Assembly (NCBI GenBank): GCA_019155205.2
Contig: JAHNZQ020000092.1
Location: forward strand, 897,713-961,712
Source: Gracilaria vermiculophylla
Lineage: Eukaryota > Rhodophyta > Florideophyceae > Gracilariales > Gracilariaceae
Length of the DNA stretch: 64,000 nt
Reading direction: 5' to 3'
Shown: positions 1 through 12,532 of the stretch, one piece after another
How the letters are laid out: each line of letters begins with the position of its first letter
Numbering within the stretch: the stretch's first letter is position 1
Notes under the pieces: model-generated
Database searches by the model: none
What the model was told of the DNA's origin: nothing
The model's input: the letters and a program-made list of their open reading frames with translations, nothing else
Translations under genes and position numbers: made by a program

Positions 1-668
1 AGAACGCGTGGTTGCACCTGAGACGAGAGACCTGACACCACTCGGGGATCGATTCGCTATATGCACCATTGCGGAGGGAGTCGTATCGAGCCGCCACCGT
101 GGAATCCGAGGCGAAGCCGGGCGACCGACATCGGGCGAGTTATGGCGCACCATCGCGGGGCGCGCGCTCATATCCAACGGAGAACGACGGGGGTGTTGAC
201 GAGAAACCTATGAGTTCGGCGCCTTCACGGAGATGAGATGAGCGGACGCGACGACGCGGGTGTTGCCAAAAGGAGTAACCTCGGAGGAGTCAGAGTGGCT
301 AACGCCTCCAGGGGGTCGGTGTCCTTACGGGACTGGCCCACGCTCCGTCCACGGAAGCTGCGCGGTGCGCCTGAGGATGCCGACAACCGCGCTGCCGATT
401 GGCGCAGCGGCACCGAAGGGTGACACCAAGAAGAAGCGGATTTCACCGGGTGAAGAGGAGCTGAAGCCCACGAACGCCGCAAGGAGTGCAACGCGAACCC
501 GCGGCAACCCGCCGCGCGGGAGGATGGAGAAGAGAAGGAACGCCTGAAGGGGAGAACGGGCGAACCGCCGGAGGCCGCACGTGCCGCAACACCGATAGGA
601 GCCACCCCAGAGATCAAAAAAGCCGAGGATGCACCTCGAGGACGTGGTGCGATTTAGGAAAGGGGGTA
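1..668 (-). pseudogene. family A antisense ORF, N-terminal part (truncated by window start)
   Basis: The minus strand over about 1-617 encodes a peptide clearly related to the one read on the plus strand from 51497 (shared opening GVAPIGVAA, then RRSFSSP and GRSVGQS). It is the N-terminal part of the extra ORF that family A elements carry antisense to gag-pol. Here the element runs on the plus strand, as shown by the polypurine tract at 655-668 followed by an LTR, so the ORF is on the minus strand. The frame is broken and extends beyond the window. Function not recognised. Confidence 0.6.
655..668 (+). promoter_or_regulatory. polypurine tract of family A element
   Basis: A run of purines (TAGGAAAGGGGGTA) lies directly before the LTR start TGTAGTACAG, the position where plus-strand DNA priming occurs in LTR retrotransposons. 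The equivalent site in the 51-kb copy is on the opposite strand at 51446-51457, which fixes the orientation of both elements. Confidence 0.6.
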
Positions 669-1222
669 TGTAGTACAGTGGCTTCTACGGAAAAACGGTG
701 GTTTGGCCCTAAGGTATAATATTCCTAAGGAGGGTTCGTAATTTAATAGCTAGGCCACATGGTGCATAATCTCGCCCGCGTGCGCTACAGTATCCTTGAG
801 GTACGGTAGAATTTATTATTTATCTTAGATATTTTATGCAGGTAATTAACACAGTAGTGAGACCTGCCGAGGCGGGCTCCTGGCTTGATATTTAATCTGC
901 CGGTTGAGCTCCACCTCTGGGGAAGTAAAGACAAGCACCCTTGAGTCTTCTTCTACATTTTCCGGTTGGAGTCTCTTGTCTATTCACATAGGTTTCTAAG
1001 CCGCCGATCTCCAGGTCGCATCATAGCAGTGCCTGTAAGAGCATTGTCCGCCCAGTGAACTTTCCCCTCCGCTTGGTGTTTGCGAATCCTTTTCAGAATT
1101 CCCCCGGCTCGCGAAAGCGGATACCGGAGACCACCTTTAGGTATACGCGCCTTTGGAGTCAACAAAAACTCCTAACGGACGTTGTGCTTTACTACCTCTA
1201 CAGGAGGGCTGACAGTACCACA
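669..1222 (+). repeat. family A 3' LTR
   Basis: A 554-bp LTR begins TGTAGTACAG and ends AGTACCACA. It is the reverse complement of the LTRs at 18639-19547, 50893-51445 and 61410-61962, with scattered substitutions. The polypurine tract on its left makes it the 3' LTR of a plus-oriented element whose body lies mostly outside the window. The sequence after it (1239-1444) is an older LTR piece in the other orientation. Confidence 0.8.
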
Positions 1223-1238
1223 GGTTCGACAATAGTCT

Positions 1239-1444
1239 TCAACCGGAAAAAAGTAGAAGACGACTGAAAGGTACATTCATTAATACTCTCCGAGGTGGAG
1301 TTTAACCGGCACATGAAGTACATTTACGGGAGCCCGTCGCAACAGATCTCACTACTGTTGGTATTACTTGCACTACTTAACGAAAATAATCTAAATTATA
1401 CAATTCTTTAAGGACAATATCACCTTAGTGTCCACTGTACTACA
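1239..1444 (-). repeat. degraded family A LTR fragment
   Basis: This stretch matches the PPT-proximal half of the family A LTR in minus orientation and ends CACTGTACTACA. It is strongly diverged and truncated on its left, where the younger LTR abuts. It is the 3' LTR remnant of the old copy that follows; the adjacent TTTCC-rich stretch at 1450 is the decayed polypurine tract. Confidence 0.6.
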
Positions 1445-2710
1445 TACAGCCTTTCCTGAAATGCACCAGTATGCGACACATCCAACGCTCCAGGGGATTG
1501 CTTTGAACTCCCCAGTCTTCGTGTGGTGAACCGACTGCGGGTTCACGTATCTTCTTTGAGGCGTTTTCAGGGCCCTAGCTCTTCTTCACTCACCCTCATC
1601 TGCTCCTTCTTAGCATTTCCCGCTGGTGCTATAGCGCCAGTCGGCGGTGATCTATTCCCTGCAACCCTGGCGTCGTCCGTACATTGTAGGCGGCCTGCCG
1701 TTCGCATGCTGGGCGTGGGCCGGCCTAGCCTGTTCGCTGGTTTCTCCTGGTGATGTCATGCCACTGATTCTCCGACGGCGCTCGACCCTTCGATTTCCTC
1801 AAGCATCCCTTTTGGGAATTGTCCGAGTCGTAATGCCTGCTCGTTCATCTCTATTGGAGGCGTCTTAACCCAATATTTTACCTTCTGCCCTTCCGTCGGC
1901 CTCCGTTTGATATAGAATCGCTTCTTGCCAAGATGCTAACTTCCTTTTTTGCAACCGTTTTATCCCATTGTGAGTACCCCAAATAGAGAAGGTGGCGAGC
2001 GAGCCTATCCGGCCTTTTTCAGTCTTGACACTTCTCTGGATATTCAGGTGCCACGGCTGCGTGTCTCTTATTTTGATCCTATGGTGTGGGGCCTAGCGAT
2101 CCGTGAGCCACTGCTATCTCCGGCTCCCTAGCAGGAGGTGGATGCGCTCCCCAAGGAGGTAACGCGTCCTTCACCATCGACGCCGGGTCCTGCCGCTGCG
2201 ATGAACAGTGTGACTACTAAGCAAGAGGACAAGATTACTCCCATCCCGACTGATCCGGCCCTTGTGGAACGGCTTCGTTTGAGGAGCGTCCGGTTCCGGT
2301 AATTCAACTGCGCCTGAGGAGCGTCTCGGCTTCTGTGCCCCCGTCACCTCCGGTGCCGGCTGATCCGCCCTTGTCTCTACAGTTCTCTGTGGCAGTGCCT
2401 GAAACATCCGCGTGGGAGCCCACCCTTATGACTGGGCCGTCTTCCGGAACTCCTTCTGTGGCAGCTGTTAGTCTGTCGTAGGTAACTGTCACTTTCGGTG
2501 AAACCCCGAGCGGTTCCTTCTGTGGGGCACTGGACATTGCCGTACAGAAGTTGGTGTAGGCTTGTCGGGTGGCTGGTCGCACTGCGCAGGCTTCTCCCGT
2601 AGAGGCCCTGCGCAAGGCTCGGAACTGATTTCTGGAGATGCATAAGGCACAGACAGACCTAGCCTTGTTGTTTGCCATCATGGAGATCCTGAAGGAGTTC
2701 ATTGGGGGCC
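1445..2710 (+). pseudogene. old family A copy: antisense ORF remnant
   Basis: The plus strand carries a decayed copy of the extra ORF seen at 51.5-54.6 kb. Matching segments include the region around 1630 (gcgccagtcggc, compare 51710) and 1980-2130 (compare 53250-53400), then the Pro/Ser-rich stretch and the C-terminal segment with the Leu/Arg-rich helix at 2560-2700. A block equal to about 51.9-53.2 kb is missing. Multiple stops and frameshifts mean it cannot be translated as one protein. Confidence 0.55.
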
Positions 2711-3129
2711 AGGCGTTATCAGCGAAGGGTCGCTTAGATGTGAAGTATGCAACGCGGTTCGATAACCTGTAGGCGCAAATGGCCCGACGAAGATGGGTAT
2801 CCCAGAGAGGGACAAAATAAATTCAGAGGAGGTGGAGCAGCATCTCTTCGACCGGTGATGGACGTACGACCTGACTATGCCCGAGCACCCAGCGATAAAA
2901 GGTGCCACCGCTGGCACACAAGACAAACGGGAAACAGCGATCTGGAGGCGAAAAAAACTCCAGATGAGTGGGAGACAGCGGAGAACGAAAAACAACTCCG
3001 GATTGAGGCCCTTCCCTCTTTCTTAAACTGAGACGCTTATAAGGAAACGCGTTTCTGCTCCAGATCGGCGTGGTATCTCCTGAGAAAGCATTCCGGGATT
3101 TCTCCTGGGGCTTCTTCCGTGTCATCTTT
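2711..3129. other. spacer between antisense ORF and pol in the old family A copy
   Basis: This stretch corresponds to 54610-54965 of the long copy, the non-coding junction where the antisense ORF and pol converge tail to tail. No gene is seen in it. Confidence 0.4.
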
Positions 3130-6103
3130 AGAGGTGTGTCCGTACTATACTACGTGATACAGTAGTTTTGCAGCGGTCCGTCAGTGGGAGACAATATGAT
3201 CCACCGCAAAAGGATGTCACCTTGGCGGGTCATGATAACCCAAAGAGCTTCCAGCACTGGTTCACCGAGCAGTGTAACGGTGCTTATAGTATTTATCGAT
3301 TCCATCGCTGCTGAGGTGGTCTGAATACAAGTCTCTTCGTGTGGCTCCTGAGATAAAGGGGCAGGCATTTCGGAAACGCGAGGCCTCGGGACTTTCGTAA
3401 CCCGATCATGGAAGACAACGTTTCGGAGCTCGTCTACCTCGATGGCAACAGTGTCTCTGTAGGTTTCTAGGATTTTTAAGGCCTTGAATTGATCTGTACT
3501 AACTTGTGCGCGGCGTCCGGCGGTTTATAGGATGTCTCTTCGGGTTTGTTGAGAAAAAACCCGTCGCCTTCCTTCAGGTGAGGTCCTTCTTTTACCTTCC
3601 GTTCAAAATCCCGTTTATATCTCTTTTGCGACGCGTTGAGTGTTTTCTTTGCGAGAGAGAGTGCGTCCTCGTAGCACCTGAAAATGGAGCACTTTGCTTG
3701 AGTGGCTGCTGGTGCCTGTGTCCCATCCGCCGGGTGCGCAAAAGAGCGTACCGCTATAACGACAGTAAGAGGGACGCTCGGGAGAACTAAATGCAAAGGG
3801 GCGGTTCTCATGGACCTTGCACCTGCAGGTTGTATGCGTAGGTAAGCGAGACCACGCATGCGTGCCTATTCTTCTCGGGATCCGCGATGTAGTGTTTTAT
3901 TCTAGAGGCGATGGTTCTGTTAAACATCTGTGCCTGTTCGTTGGACTGGAGGTGTTATGCAGTGGTAAGCAACTGCTTCATTCACGACATTCCTGAGATG
4001 CTACTGAATAGTCTCTATGCAAACTGGGGTCCATGGTTTTTAAGGAGGTACAATGGAATCCCAGATGGGTAAATCCAATTCTACACAAAGGTGTTGGCAA
4101 TTACTGCTGCAATGCTGCTCCGGGAGGGATGACAGCTCGTGATTTTTGAGAGACGATCGGTGATCACGAGGAGGAATCGGTATCCTCTCTCCGACTAGGG
4201 GAGAGGGCACAAAATGTCCATGGCCACAAAATTCAAAGATTCTAAAGGCGAAAACAGGGTGGGCGGCATCCGGACGTTGTGAATACTTACCCGAACGGCT
4301 GGGCATGAGTGACAATTCACCACCGCTTGTAAAGCCTTATTAGCCATATGCTGCCAATAAAACTCCCTCGTCATGGTGGAGTACATACGCCATCTACCAG
4401 GGTGCCATGCAAGGGGAGGATTTTGCAAAAGATACAGCACCCTCGCCCGTAGGCTTATCGTGCCCACGTTTTGGAGACCACCATCTAGGAGAGCGCGGCA
4501 TGCAAATAGGCCGTCGCGAGAAACATGAAATGTCAATATTGGACTCCCGACAATAGCGAGGCACTCCATGCAGTACCTATCCATACTCTGCTCCTTCAAG
4601 AACTCTACTATGGGGATGGAGGAAATATCCTTGTCATCCTCGATGAGAGCCATCACCTCCGGGAGTTCTGTAAGCGTGCCTCCAGTTTCTTAGCATTCCA
4701 CGCATTCTTCTTCATTTTTCTTCATTTTTCTTCATTTCTATTGGCGCTATTGACGACAAGACATGGAATAATGTCCTCCAAAGGTATTTTATCTTCTCTC
4801 TCTGTAGAGAGACGTTACAGCGCGTCTGCCACGTGATATTTTAAGCCACGACGGTGGATAATGTCAATCTCGTTCTCTAGTAGGCGTAGTCTCTACATTC
4901 TTAGGAAGCCGAAAGCATCCCTCAAAGATAGTATCCTTTTTAGTGCTTCACAGTCCGTCTTCAAGGTGAAACGCGCGCTCTCCATGTATGGACGTCAAAG
5001 AAACACCGCACATTCAATGGCGAGACATTTGCGCTCCGAGATGAAATAATTCCGCTCCGTCGGTGAAAGTCTGCGACTGCGGTATCCTATAGGTTAAAAT
5101 CCACCTTCAAATTATTCTTATAGGAGGACACATCCAACGTAACTTTTACATACCTCCGTGTCTATTACCGTTAGGCCGTCCCGCTTCGGGAGAACCAAGA
5201 TCGGTGGCTTTATTATTATCTTTTTCAAGGTGTGGAAGGCTTCAAAGTCTTCGTCCGTCAAGGAGGCCAGTTGCGTCGGTTCGTATTTCTCCAAGAGGCG
5301 ATTTAACGACGTCGTAAAACGGGAGAAATTCGGAGAAACCCTCCGAAAAATATTACACAACCCCAGGAAGAAGCTGAGCTCAGTCTGGTGGTTGGGAGTT
5401 TGAACTTTCTTGATGGCGTCTTGAGTCTTTGTAGAAACCTGTAGGTGGCCCAGGAGCACAACGTGCCCCAAGTAATCCACCGAGGTCCTTAAAAAGAAAC
5501 AGTTCTCGAGCGTCAAGGTGAGTCCGGTATCCTTCAGGAGTTTAAACACGTGCTCAACATGCATAAACTACTCCTTCATGCTGTGGGAATATTTAGTGAC
5601 ATCGTCAATACACATCACAGGGTACGGCCACTTCACTTTCGACAGGATTATGTCCACCGCTCGTTGGAACGTAGCTGATGCATTCTTCAATCCAAATGGG
5701 ATCGATAAGAATCTGAGAATTCCATGGAATGAAGTGAACGTTGCCTTATCCTTCTAGAAATCAAAAATCTCAATTTGCGGGTAGCCACTGTTGGTATCCA
5801 GCGTTGAGAAAACGGATGCATCACTGAAAGAGTCAATTCATTCGTTCATTCGGGGTGGGGCGTACGAATTTCATACCGCCACCTCAGTGAGGCGTCTATA
5901 TTCAAAGCCAAACCTCAAAGAGCCATCTTCTTTCTTCAAAAGCACCCCCGCGGAGGCTCATTTGGAGTTGGATGGCTCGATAACGGCTTTATCCAGCATC
6001 TGTTGGACCTCATCGCGTTCGACATAACGTGCCTGGGGCCCAGCTTTCCCTGGGAGTTGGTGTATCAGTTTCGTCTTAGGTGTGAGTTGGATCCGGGGCT
6101 TGG
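3130..6103 (-). pseudogene. old family A copy: pol remnant (integrase, RNase H, RT)
   Basis: Read on the minus strand from right to left this is a decayed Ty3/gypsy-type pol. The block 5118-5564 matches the RT thumb (VDYLGHVVL, NRLLEK); 4840-5110 matches RNase H; 4195-4656 holds the integrase zinc-binding segment and the opening of the catalytic core (AMDILCPLP); 3476-3859 is the integrase C-terminal part with GPHLKEGD. Every piece aligns with the long copy at 55-58 kb. Protease and gag are absent because a solo LTR sits at 6104. Stops and frameshifts are frequent, so it is dead. Confidence 0.7.
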
Positions 6104-6563
6104 TGTAGTACAGTAGATTCCAAGGTGATATTGTCCTCGAGGAATTGTAAAATTCAAAATTATTTTGGCTAAGTGGTGCAGTTAATTACTACAGTGTTGA
6201 GATCTGTCGAGGCGGGCTCCCGCCACGGTACTTAATCTACCGGTCGAGCTCCACGTCTCGGGGAAGTAAACCAGGCGCCCTTGCTTGTTCTTCTAGTTAT
6301 TCCGGTCGGTGACTCTTGTCGAACGCCTTCAGGTTTCTAAGCCCTCTATCCCGAGGTTGCCTTATTGCAACGGCTAGAGGAACATTGTCCGCTCAGGGAA
6401 CCCTCCTTTCCGTTTTGTGCTTGGAGGCCCTCTTTCAGGATTCCTCCGGATCGTGACCGAGATTACCGGAGACCACTGTAACGAACTCGCGGTTTTGAAG
6501 TCATAATTAACTCCTAACGGATGTTGTGCGCTACCATCTTGAAAGCAGAACTGTAGGTACCAC
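6104..6563 (+). repeat. degraded family A solo LTR
   Basis: It starts TGTAGTACAG at 6104, exactly where homology to pol stops, and ends near TACCAC at 6563. About 100 bp are deleted inside its first third relative to the 669-1222 LTR. It lies on the plus strand, opposite to the pol it interrupts. I could not find a convincing target duplication. Confidence 0.6.
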
Positions 6564-6723
6564 GCTTCTTGTGAAAACAGAGTTCTGTAAACACATACGA
6601 AACCGATAAGTGAATCTGTTCAACGGTATAGTGCAGCGAATAATTGCATAAACAAATATCTGGTTTAGGGATCACAGTCTTCAAATCTTTATCTGCAACA
6701 GCATCCAAGCTTTGGTGAAAAAA

Positions 6724-7206
6724 ATGCCTCGTTTTCTTTCTAAAAAGCGAGGAATAATCGAGAAGCAACGTAAAGAGCTTAAAATTGAAGATCATTACGT
6801 GAGTGGGAAAGAGGAAAACGACAGCTTAATCATGGCCGAGCAATGTGGATTCAAGCCACTTCTCATTTCTGAGAAAGTAGTGACAAATCTATCGCAGACC
6901 ATTTATCGTTCGGATGCTTCTTTGCAAGCCATACAAGCCTGTGAAGCACTCTCAAATAATCGAAGAAGTGATAGGAGAATCAACTCCAAGAAGCTATATG
7001 CTTAGCGATAAGAAAAAGCATAAAAGCTGGAACCCGAAAAAGAGAACCGTCTCAGGCTCTCTGAGAACGAAGCGGAGAAGCTACTTAGCGTTATGGACAA
7101 CGATTGCAGGCAAACAGGGCAGCTTTTGAAAGCCATGGCTCAGATGTTTTGCAAGCAGACGGAAATCAATGGAGATGTAGCATCAATCGTGGTTTGTGGG
7201 TCTTAA
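6724..7206 (+). pseudogene. decayed hypothetical ORF
   Basis: A Lys/Glu-rich reading frame opens at ATG 6724 (MPRFLSKKRG) and runs to about 7005; coding-like sequence with many Glu, Leu and Gln residues resumes in another frame until 7206. It has the look of a frameshifted protein with a helical C-terminus, such as a transposon accessory ORF, but I recognise no family. Low confidence that it was ever a gene. Confidence 0.2.
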
Positions 7207-7986
7207 GACCCATTGCTACAGGGAAAGGAGCCTACTGCTCCGGAAAGTATCTTTTTATCCTTTAGCAAGAATACCACCAGGACTCATGAGAATGAGGAAG
7301 GCTCTCATAAAGACGGTGACGTGCAAGCCTTTTCAGATCAGGTGAATGGAACTGCAGAATAGCTTTGATGAGATATATTGCGCCCAAGCTAGATTTACTA
7401 GTATTCTGCATATATAACTGGTGCAGGAAGACAAGAATGTTTATTTTGGTCACGCATTGCAACATTTGTCTGTTAAGAATAGTGTTCTTTCCATGCCTTT
7501 GTATCTTCCGGTTCAGAATCATAGAATCGCTTAAATAAATAGCCTTTCCAAATTCTTTTGAAGTGAGGCCACTTGCCGCTAAGATTAAAATGTCTGTTCT
7601 TTAAGTCCCCGATGCCCATTTTATTTTTCAGAAGATGTCTTACGTCCTTATTCCACTCATGAAGTAGCTAAAATTGAAGACCCTTGCATTTCATAAAAGG
7701 CAATATTTTTCAGTCGCGTGGTGCAGCGCCAAAAACCCGGGCGTTGCAAAGAAGCTTTTCTCCCTTAATAAAGTACTTCTTCTTCCTTACAAATTCATCA
7801 CCAAGCTGAAACTTTTTCTTGTGATGCAATATGTTTGACAGAGTAGTATCAATCCTTCTTACAAGGCTCTATACATCAATAAAAATGTGAAATATATAGC
7901 AATGCAATGCATCCTTTCCATAGTACTGGTCATTTTGTTCACAACGAAGCAAAAGACAGGCTTTCGAGTTCCATTTCAAAGCATCA
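7207..7986. other. AT-rich spacer, no gene seen
   Basis: Only short frames without family resemblance are present. No repeat matching other parts of the window was noticed. Confidence 0.3.
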
Positions 7987-8256
7987 GTGAAAAGGATAGG
8001 AGCAGGTAGACGGTAGGTTCAATAGAACTTTACCTGAGTTCCTTTACCCTTTGTTAGTCGAAAGCACGATGGCTTTATATAGACTTTACAATGTCGCTTT
8101 TGGAAAGTTCTAGAACAAAGTCGTAAGATGTCGAGCACAGAAAGCTGAGCTGGAAAACTTCTAGACATTTCTAGAGACGTCCACGACTATCTTTCGACGT
8201 CACAACAAATAAAAAGTGTGTGTGAAAGTGTAGCTTGTACACAGTTTGTCAGTCAT
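7987..8256 (-). repeat. family B 3' LTR
   Basis: This block matches 21468-21720, with shared stretches such as ggaaagttctagaacaaag and cacagaaagctgag. A purine-rich tract on the minus strand (about 8257-8272, AAAGAAGGG) adjoins its right edge, as expected for a polypurine tract next to a 3' LTR. The exact left edge is uncertain by 10-20 bases. Confidence 0.55.
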
Positions 8257-8469
8257 CGCCCTTCTTTGAACTATTGACGTCCTCGTCAATGATATTGCGA
8301 AAAAATTTCTGATTGGCGAATATGTTCCTTTCATACTCCAGTAAAGGTTTCATCTTTGTCAACAAAGTATTTCGTGCTTAACAACTCAGCATCATGAGTA
8401 GGCTCTCCTTTCAGAAAAGTCAGAAACTGAAGTCCCCTTCCTCTGCTCCTGTGCTTTAGAATAGCTGCA

Positions 8470-9480
8470 ACTTCATATAATTAGCCATTTTCTGTTTTTA
8501 TCGGTCCCGGTCTTGGCGGAACAGATGCAGCTATATGAATTGGTTGTTCCTGGGAAAGTATCGCGTGGCTGACATGGACAATAGGATGAATTTTGATATA
8601 ATAAAGAAGCTCAAGCTTCAAGGCATTCTTTCCAACCAACTGCACTATTTGGAAAGGGCCGAATCTTCTGGCACTTAAATTATGAGATTCAAGCGGAGAC
8701 TTTAGTGTTTACTACACATCCATTTCCAAAGGTGACACCTCAAGATCATTAGTCATTGCAGAGTTGTATGCAAACTCAGCTGCAGGCAGCAGTCCATTCC
8801 AGTCACTTTGATGGAAAGAGAAATTACAACGTAGATAGTTCTTAAGCATTCTGTTTATGATTTCAGTCGCTCCGTCAGTCTGCGGATGTTTGCTCGTAGA
8901 CATTTTCAACTGAACTTCACAAATTTTTATCAGAAGATCCCTATACTTGGATGTGAACTTTAGATCTCGGTCCGAGGTTATGCTATCCGCCATTCCACGA
9001 TGCTGAAATATGTTTGAGAAGAAAGCATTGGCAGTGTATTCAGCTGTGTCATCAGTAGTAAACGTTAAGAAATGAACTCTTCTGGTCCACCAATCAGCCC
9101 ATGTAGTTATCGTATAAAACCCACCTTTTGACTAAGGTAAACTTACGATGAAGTCTTTAGACAATGAGCCCTATCTTCTCTCTGGTAACTGTAAAGATTG
9201 TGGGTCGGTCAAGTTCTTTGGATTTGAGTCCTTAAACTGCTGACAACTCATGCATCCTTCGATATACTTTCGAACATCTCGACTCTTGTGCCTCCAATTT
9301 AAATTGCTAAGTCTCGAAAATGTCTTTAAAAACTTAAAATAACCACTTATATGAAAATCATGTGCTAGTTGCAACACATCGGAAACGGAATTGATCTGTA
9401 TGCAAAATTTTATATTGTAGAAGAGTCTTTCACAATCCATCTTGAAGATTGGTAGTATCTTTTCCAGTTTCTGTTTTTGA
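8470..9480 (-). pseudogene. family B integrase
   Basis: The HHCC zinc-binding part lies near 9240-9370 (AHDFHISGYF and CMSCQQF). The catalytic core continues in 8712-8993 with TSDRDLKF (second Asp) and HPQTDGATE (catalytic Glu), and the C-terminal SH3-like part reads on to about 8470 (RRFGPF, IVHVSHAI). Integrase inserts the cDNA into the host genome. Stops at about 8712 and missing sequence before 8993 make this copy inactive. Confidence 0.7.
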
Positions 9481-10028
9481 ATCTGATCGTCCGGCCATTC
9501 ATCATTCATGGTTTTCAGGATAGGGCTAAAAACTTGATGTTCATCGTATCGAGTTATCACGTCTTCATGTTTAACATATGGCACTTCACCTCCAGTGCAC
9601 AGTAAGCGACCGTTCGTCTTTTCCATCACATGACGAGCTCTAGGTAGAACATCTTCTAAGACGTTTACCTTACCAGATTTAAGATTTATAGAGATTATTT
9701 CGAGTTTTTGAAGAGTTTCAAGCCTTCTCGATTCTTTTCTGCTTAGCTTCGGATTCGTAAAGTAAATCTGTACCACTTGGTTGTCTGTAGAGACTTCGTG
9801 CTCAAATTCTTTCAATAAACATCTGAACCTATTATGGAATGAAATAAGCCCAAGCAGCTCTCTGTGATTAACTGTGTACACAGACTCTGTTGGGGATAAC
9901 TTCTTTAAATTGAAGGCAATAACACGGTCTCTCACGTTCTCATCACGTTTTGTCAAATATACACCAACAGCGGACTGTGAAGCATCAATGTGACATCTGA
10001 ATGGCTTCCTCCGATCTGGCGATACCAA
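9481..10028 (-). pseudogene. family B RNase H / connection region
   Basis: The frame that ends at 9171 starts at 10028 with the RNase H fold of Ty3-type RT (HIDASQSAVGVYL; then VNHRELLGL with the catalytic Glu). RNase H removes genomic RNA during reverse transcription. It leads directly into the integrase zinc-binding segment in the same frame, as is normal for a pol polyprotein. Confidence 0.65.
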
Positions 10029-10319
10029 AACTGGTGCATATGTGATTTCTTCTTTTAACTACTGAAAGGCTTCATCCGATTTTTCATTCCATTTCTCGAT
10101 AACTTGATATTTCTTCGTCGGATTCGTCATTGGAGAAGCAACTTCTGAAAACTTTGGTATAAAACGTCAAAAGAATCGCAGTAGTCTCAGGAAACTTGGA
10201 ACTTCAAATAAAGATTTCGGCTTTGCCCAGGTTTTCAGAACTTTGACCTCAGATGGGTTATTTCTCTGTCCATGCTTCCAGACAAGTAATCCTAAAAAAT
10301 CAACATCTATTTTCATAAC

Positions 10320-11001
10320 CTAACACTTCTCAGAGGACACAGAAAACTTGTTTTCTTTAAATCGACGCAATGCAGTCTCCAAGTGCTTCAAGTGATCTGC
10401 TTCATCCTCCCTGAAAATCTGGAGATTATCCATGTAGACACCCAGACAGTCATCAATACAATCATAAAAGAGTTTTTTCATCAACCTTAGAAAAGTCGCA
10501 GGAGCAGTACAAAGCCCCATGGGCATAGAAATTTACTCAAGTCGTCCATACTTTGTGTTGAACGCAGTCTTCTCGATGTCTTCTGGCTTCACCCGTATAT
10601 GGTGGAATCTCTTCTTTAGATCCAACTTGGAGAAAGCTTTTGCTCCTCTAAGCCTATCAAAAATCTCATCGGATCTCGGGATGGGAGCGTTATTTTTCTT
10701 AGTGAGTCGATTAAGTGCTCGATAGTCTACGACTCCTTTTCAATTTCCGCTTTATTTCACGAAAAATAAAGAAGCTCTATACGTTGATTTTGCTGGGTCT
10801 TATATTCCCTGCTTTCAGCAAGGTCTCCAAATATTCTTTTGCTGCTTCTAGCTCGATAGGAGACAGGTGGAATAACGGACGGTGTGAACGCCTCCAGTCT
10901 TCTTCAACCTGGATCTCATGATCAACGGATCTCTTTGGTCGCAATCCAGGCAGTACCTCTGTTTTGAAAACAGACTCGAAATCTGCCAGCCCTCGCTTCA
11001 A
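10320..11001 (-). pseudogene. family B reverse transcriptase
   Basis: The fingers region is at 10777-11001 (PLFHLSPIE, GNIRPS), followed by a broken palm (10530-10740, FSKLDLKK) and a further frame at 10320-10526 with PMGLCTAPATF and the active-site box YMDN. The usual YXDD has lost its second Asp, so besides the frameshifts the active site is damaged. RT copies element RNA into cDNA in the virus-like particle. Confidence 0.7.
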
Positions 11002-11202
11002 TTTTTCATACTTTTTAGTGGGCTTTTATCCCTCCGAATGCTGAACCTCTCGCATCTTAACTTGAAACAATTCAACTTTCATTTTGTATTTTCTCATTAT
11101 TCTTCGGAATTTTTTCACACCTACATTTGCTACTTAAAAGCTTTCGTCATTCTTCTGAATCCCTGTAATAACATTGGGTCCAACCTTCACAGTCTTTTGT
11201 TC

Positions 11203-11574
11203 TTAATCGATTGTTGGATTATGTGCAATATGCCACGGCATTCTCAACAGAGCCTCATATCTGCAATTGACAACGATCCAATGAGTTGTATAGGTATAAG
11301 CTCTAAGTCGTAAATTTTCATTGAGTATGGCTTCCGATGGTTCTTCCACTGCTTTTTTTTGAGATTGCTCAAATGTAACGTTTTCCTGACAAATGTCAAA
11401 GATATTTCTGCTCGTATACTTAGCCAGAAACTCTCTGCTTACCACGTTAGTATTACGTCCGTCATCTTTCAGTACTTTCATACTGAGTTCATTCATCGAA
11501 CCACTTAGTACGAGTAAAGGTTCTACTGCTATAGGGCTTCCCTTAAGGATGTTGTCATCACGACTCCTAATCAT
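11203..11574 (-). pseudogene. family B aspartic protease
   Basis: The short frame carries a retropepsin-like active-site region KDDGRNTNVVS, where the canonical triplet D[ST]G is altered to DDG, and the C-terminal signature LLRMPWHIAHNP typical of Ty3-type proteases just before RT. The protease would cut Gag-Pol. The altered triplet suggests decay. Confidence 0.5.
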
Positions 11575-11911
11575 GGCATTTGACTCTGCCCTTCAGTTAT
11601 TTGGCACATCAAGGAACTCTTCTCTTCTCAAAGCCCCCACTTCGTTCTGTAGAGAATTCAACGCGCACTCCGAGCGGTTGGTCACACTCTCTTCGTGTCC
11701 AACCTGAGTGTTTTCTATTCCTGTGGGTGGACCACTCAGTTTTCCTGAGAACGCGAGTGATGGTCAAGAGTCAAGTTCGTTTTGGTGTTGTTCCCCTGGA
11801 AAGTCTTTCTCTTTTGCTGAGTTTTCTCAATCTTCTGTTCCCACAGACGGCACCCAGGGTTATGAAAAAAAAGGCATTTTTTTCCAAATCTTTCTTTTGC
11901 TCAGCACTCAT

Positions 11912-12532
11912 TTATCGCTGATTTTTTTGCCACTGGAAATTCCCAATTACCATGGAAGCTGATCCATTCTGAAAACCTGTATTGAATCCGAATCCGCGCT
12001 TAGAGAAGAATTCTACACCATAGAAAGCTCCATCGACGTCTAGCGCAAACTTTGCTGCTTCTTCAAACAATATTATACTGGCTTTGCGAACTTCCAGGAG
12101 AGTATTACGCTTCAATCCTTCGGTCAATCTAGCCAGCTTTGTGGAATCACTTATCCCTGGAATGTCGATGACAATGTTTCGAAAAAGAGACAAATAGATG
12201 GCTACACTGGTTTTCTGCTTTAGCTTATAGAGCCTGTCTCGTGCTCTCACATTACTGTCTTTGGGCACAAACTCGTTCCCGACACACAGTTTAAAGGCTT
12301 TCCAAGTACGTGGAACCTTTTCTTTCAATACCAGCGTAAACCACTAGTTTGCAGCCGTACCCGTCATATAAGTTGAGGCAAAATCGACTGCAGTACGTGC
12401 ATCTATTTCAACATCTTGCCCATTTTGAACGAGACGAAGATACTTGTCAACGGATTGTAACCATGCACGAACAGCCAAGGCATCACGGCGGCCATCAAAA
12501 TTATCAGATTTCGACGGTTTTATGAAAGACAT
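11912..12532 (-). pseudogene. family B gag
   Basis: Two adjacent frames (12344-12532 and 11912-12328) read as a Ty3-type capsid: an N-terminal piece with RAWLQSVDKYL, then WKAFKLCV, YKLKQKTSVAIYLSLFR and LTEGLKRN. A stop separates them near 12340. Gag forms the particle that houses reverse transcription. No zinc knuckle is visible in the remaining part. Confidence 0.6.

Noticed and set aside
4700..4742. ttcttcatttt tandem repeat as a functional element
   Set aside because: A short simple-sequence run within dead pol sequence.
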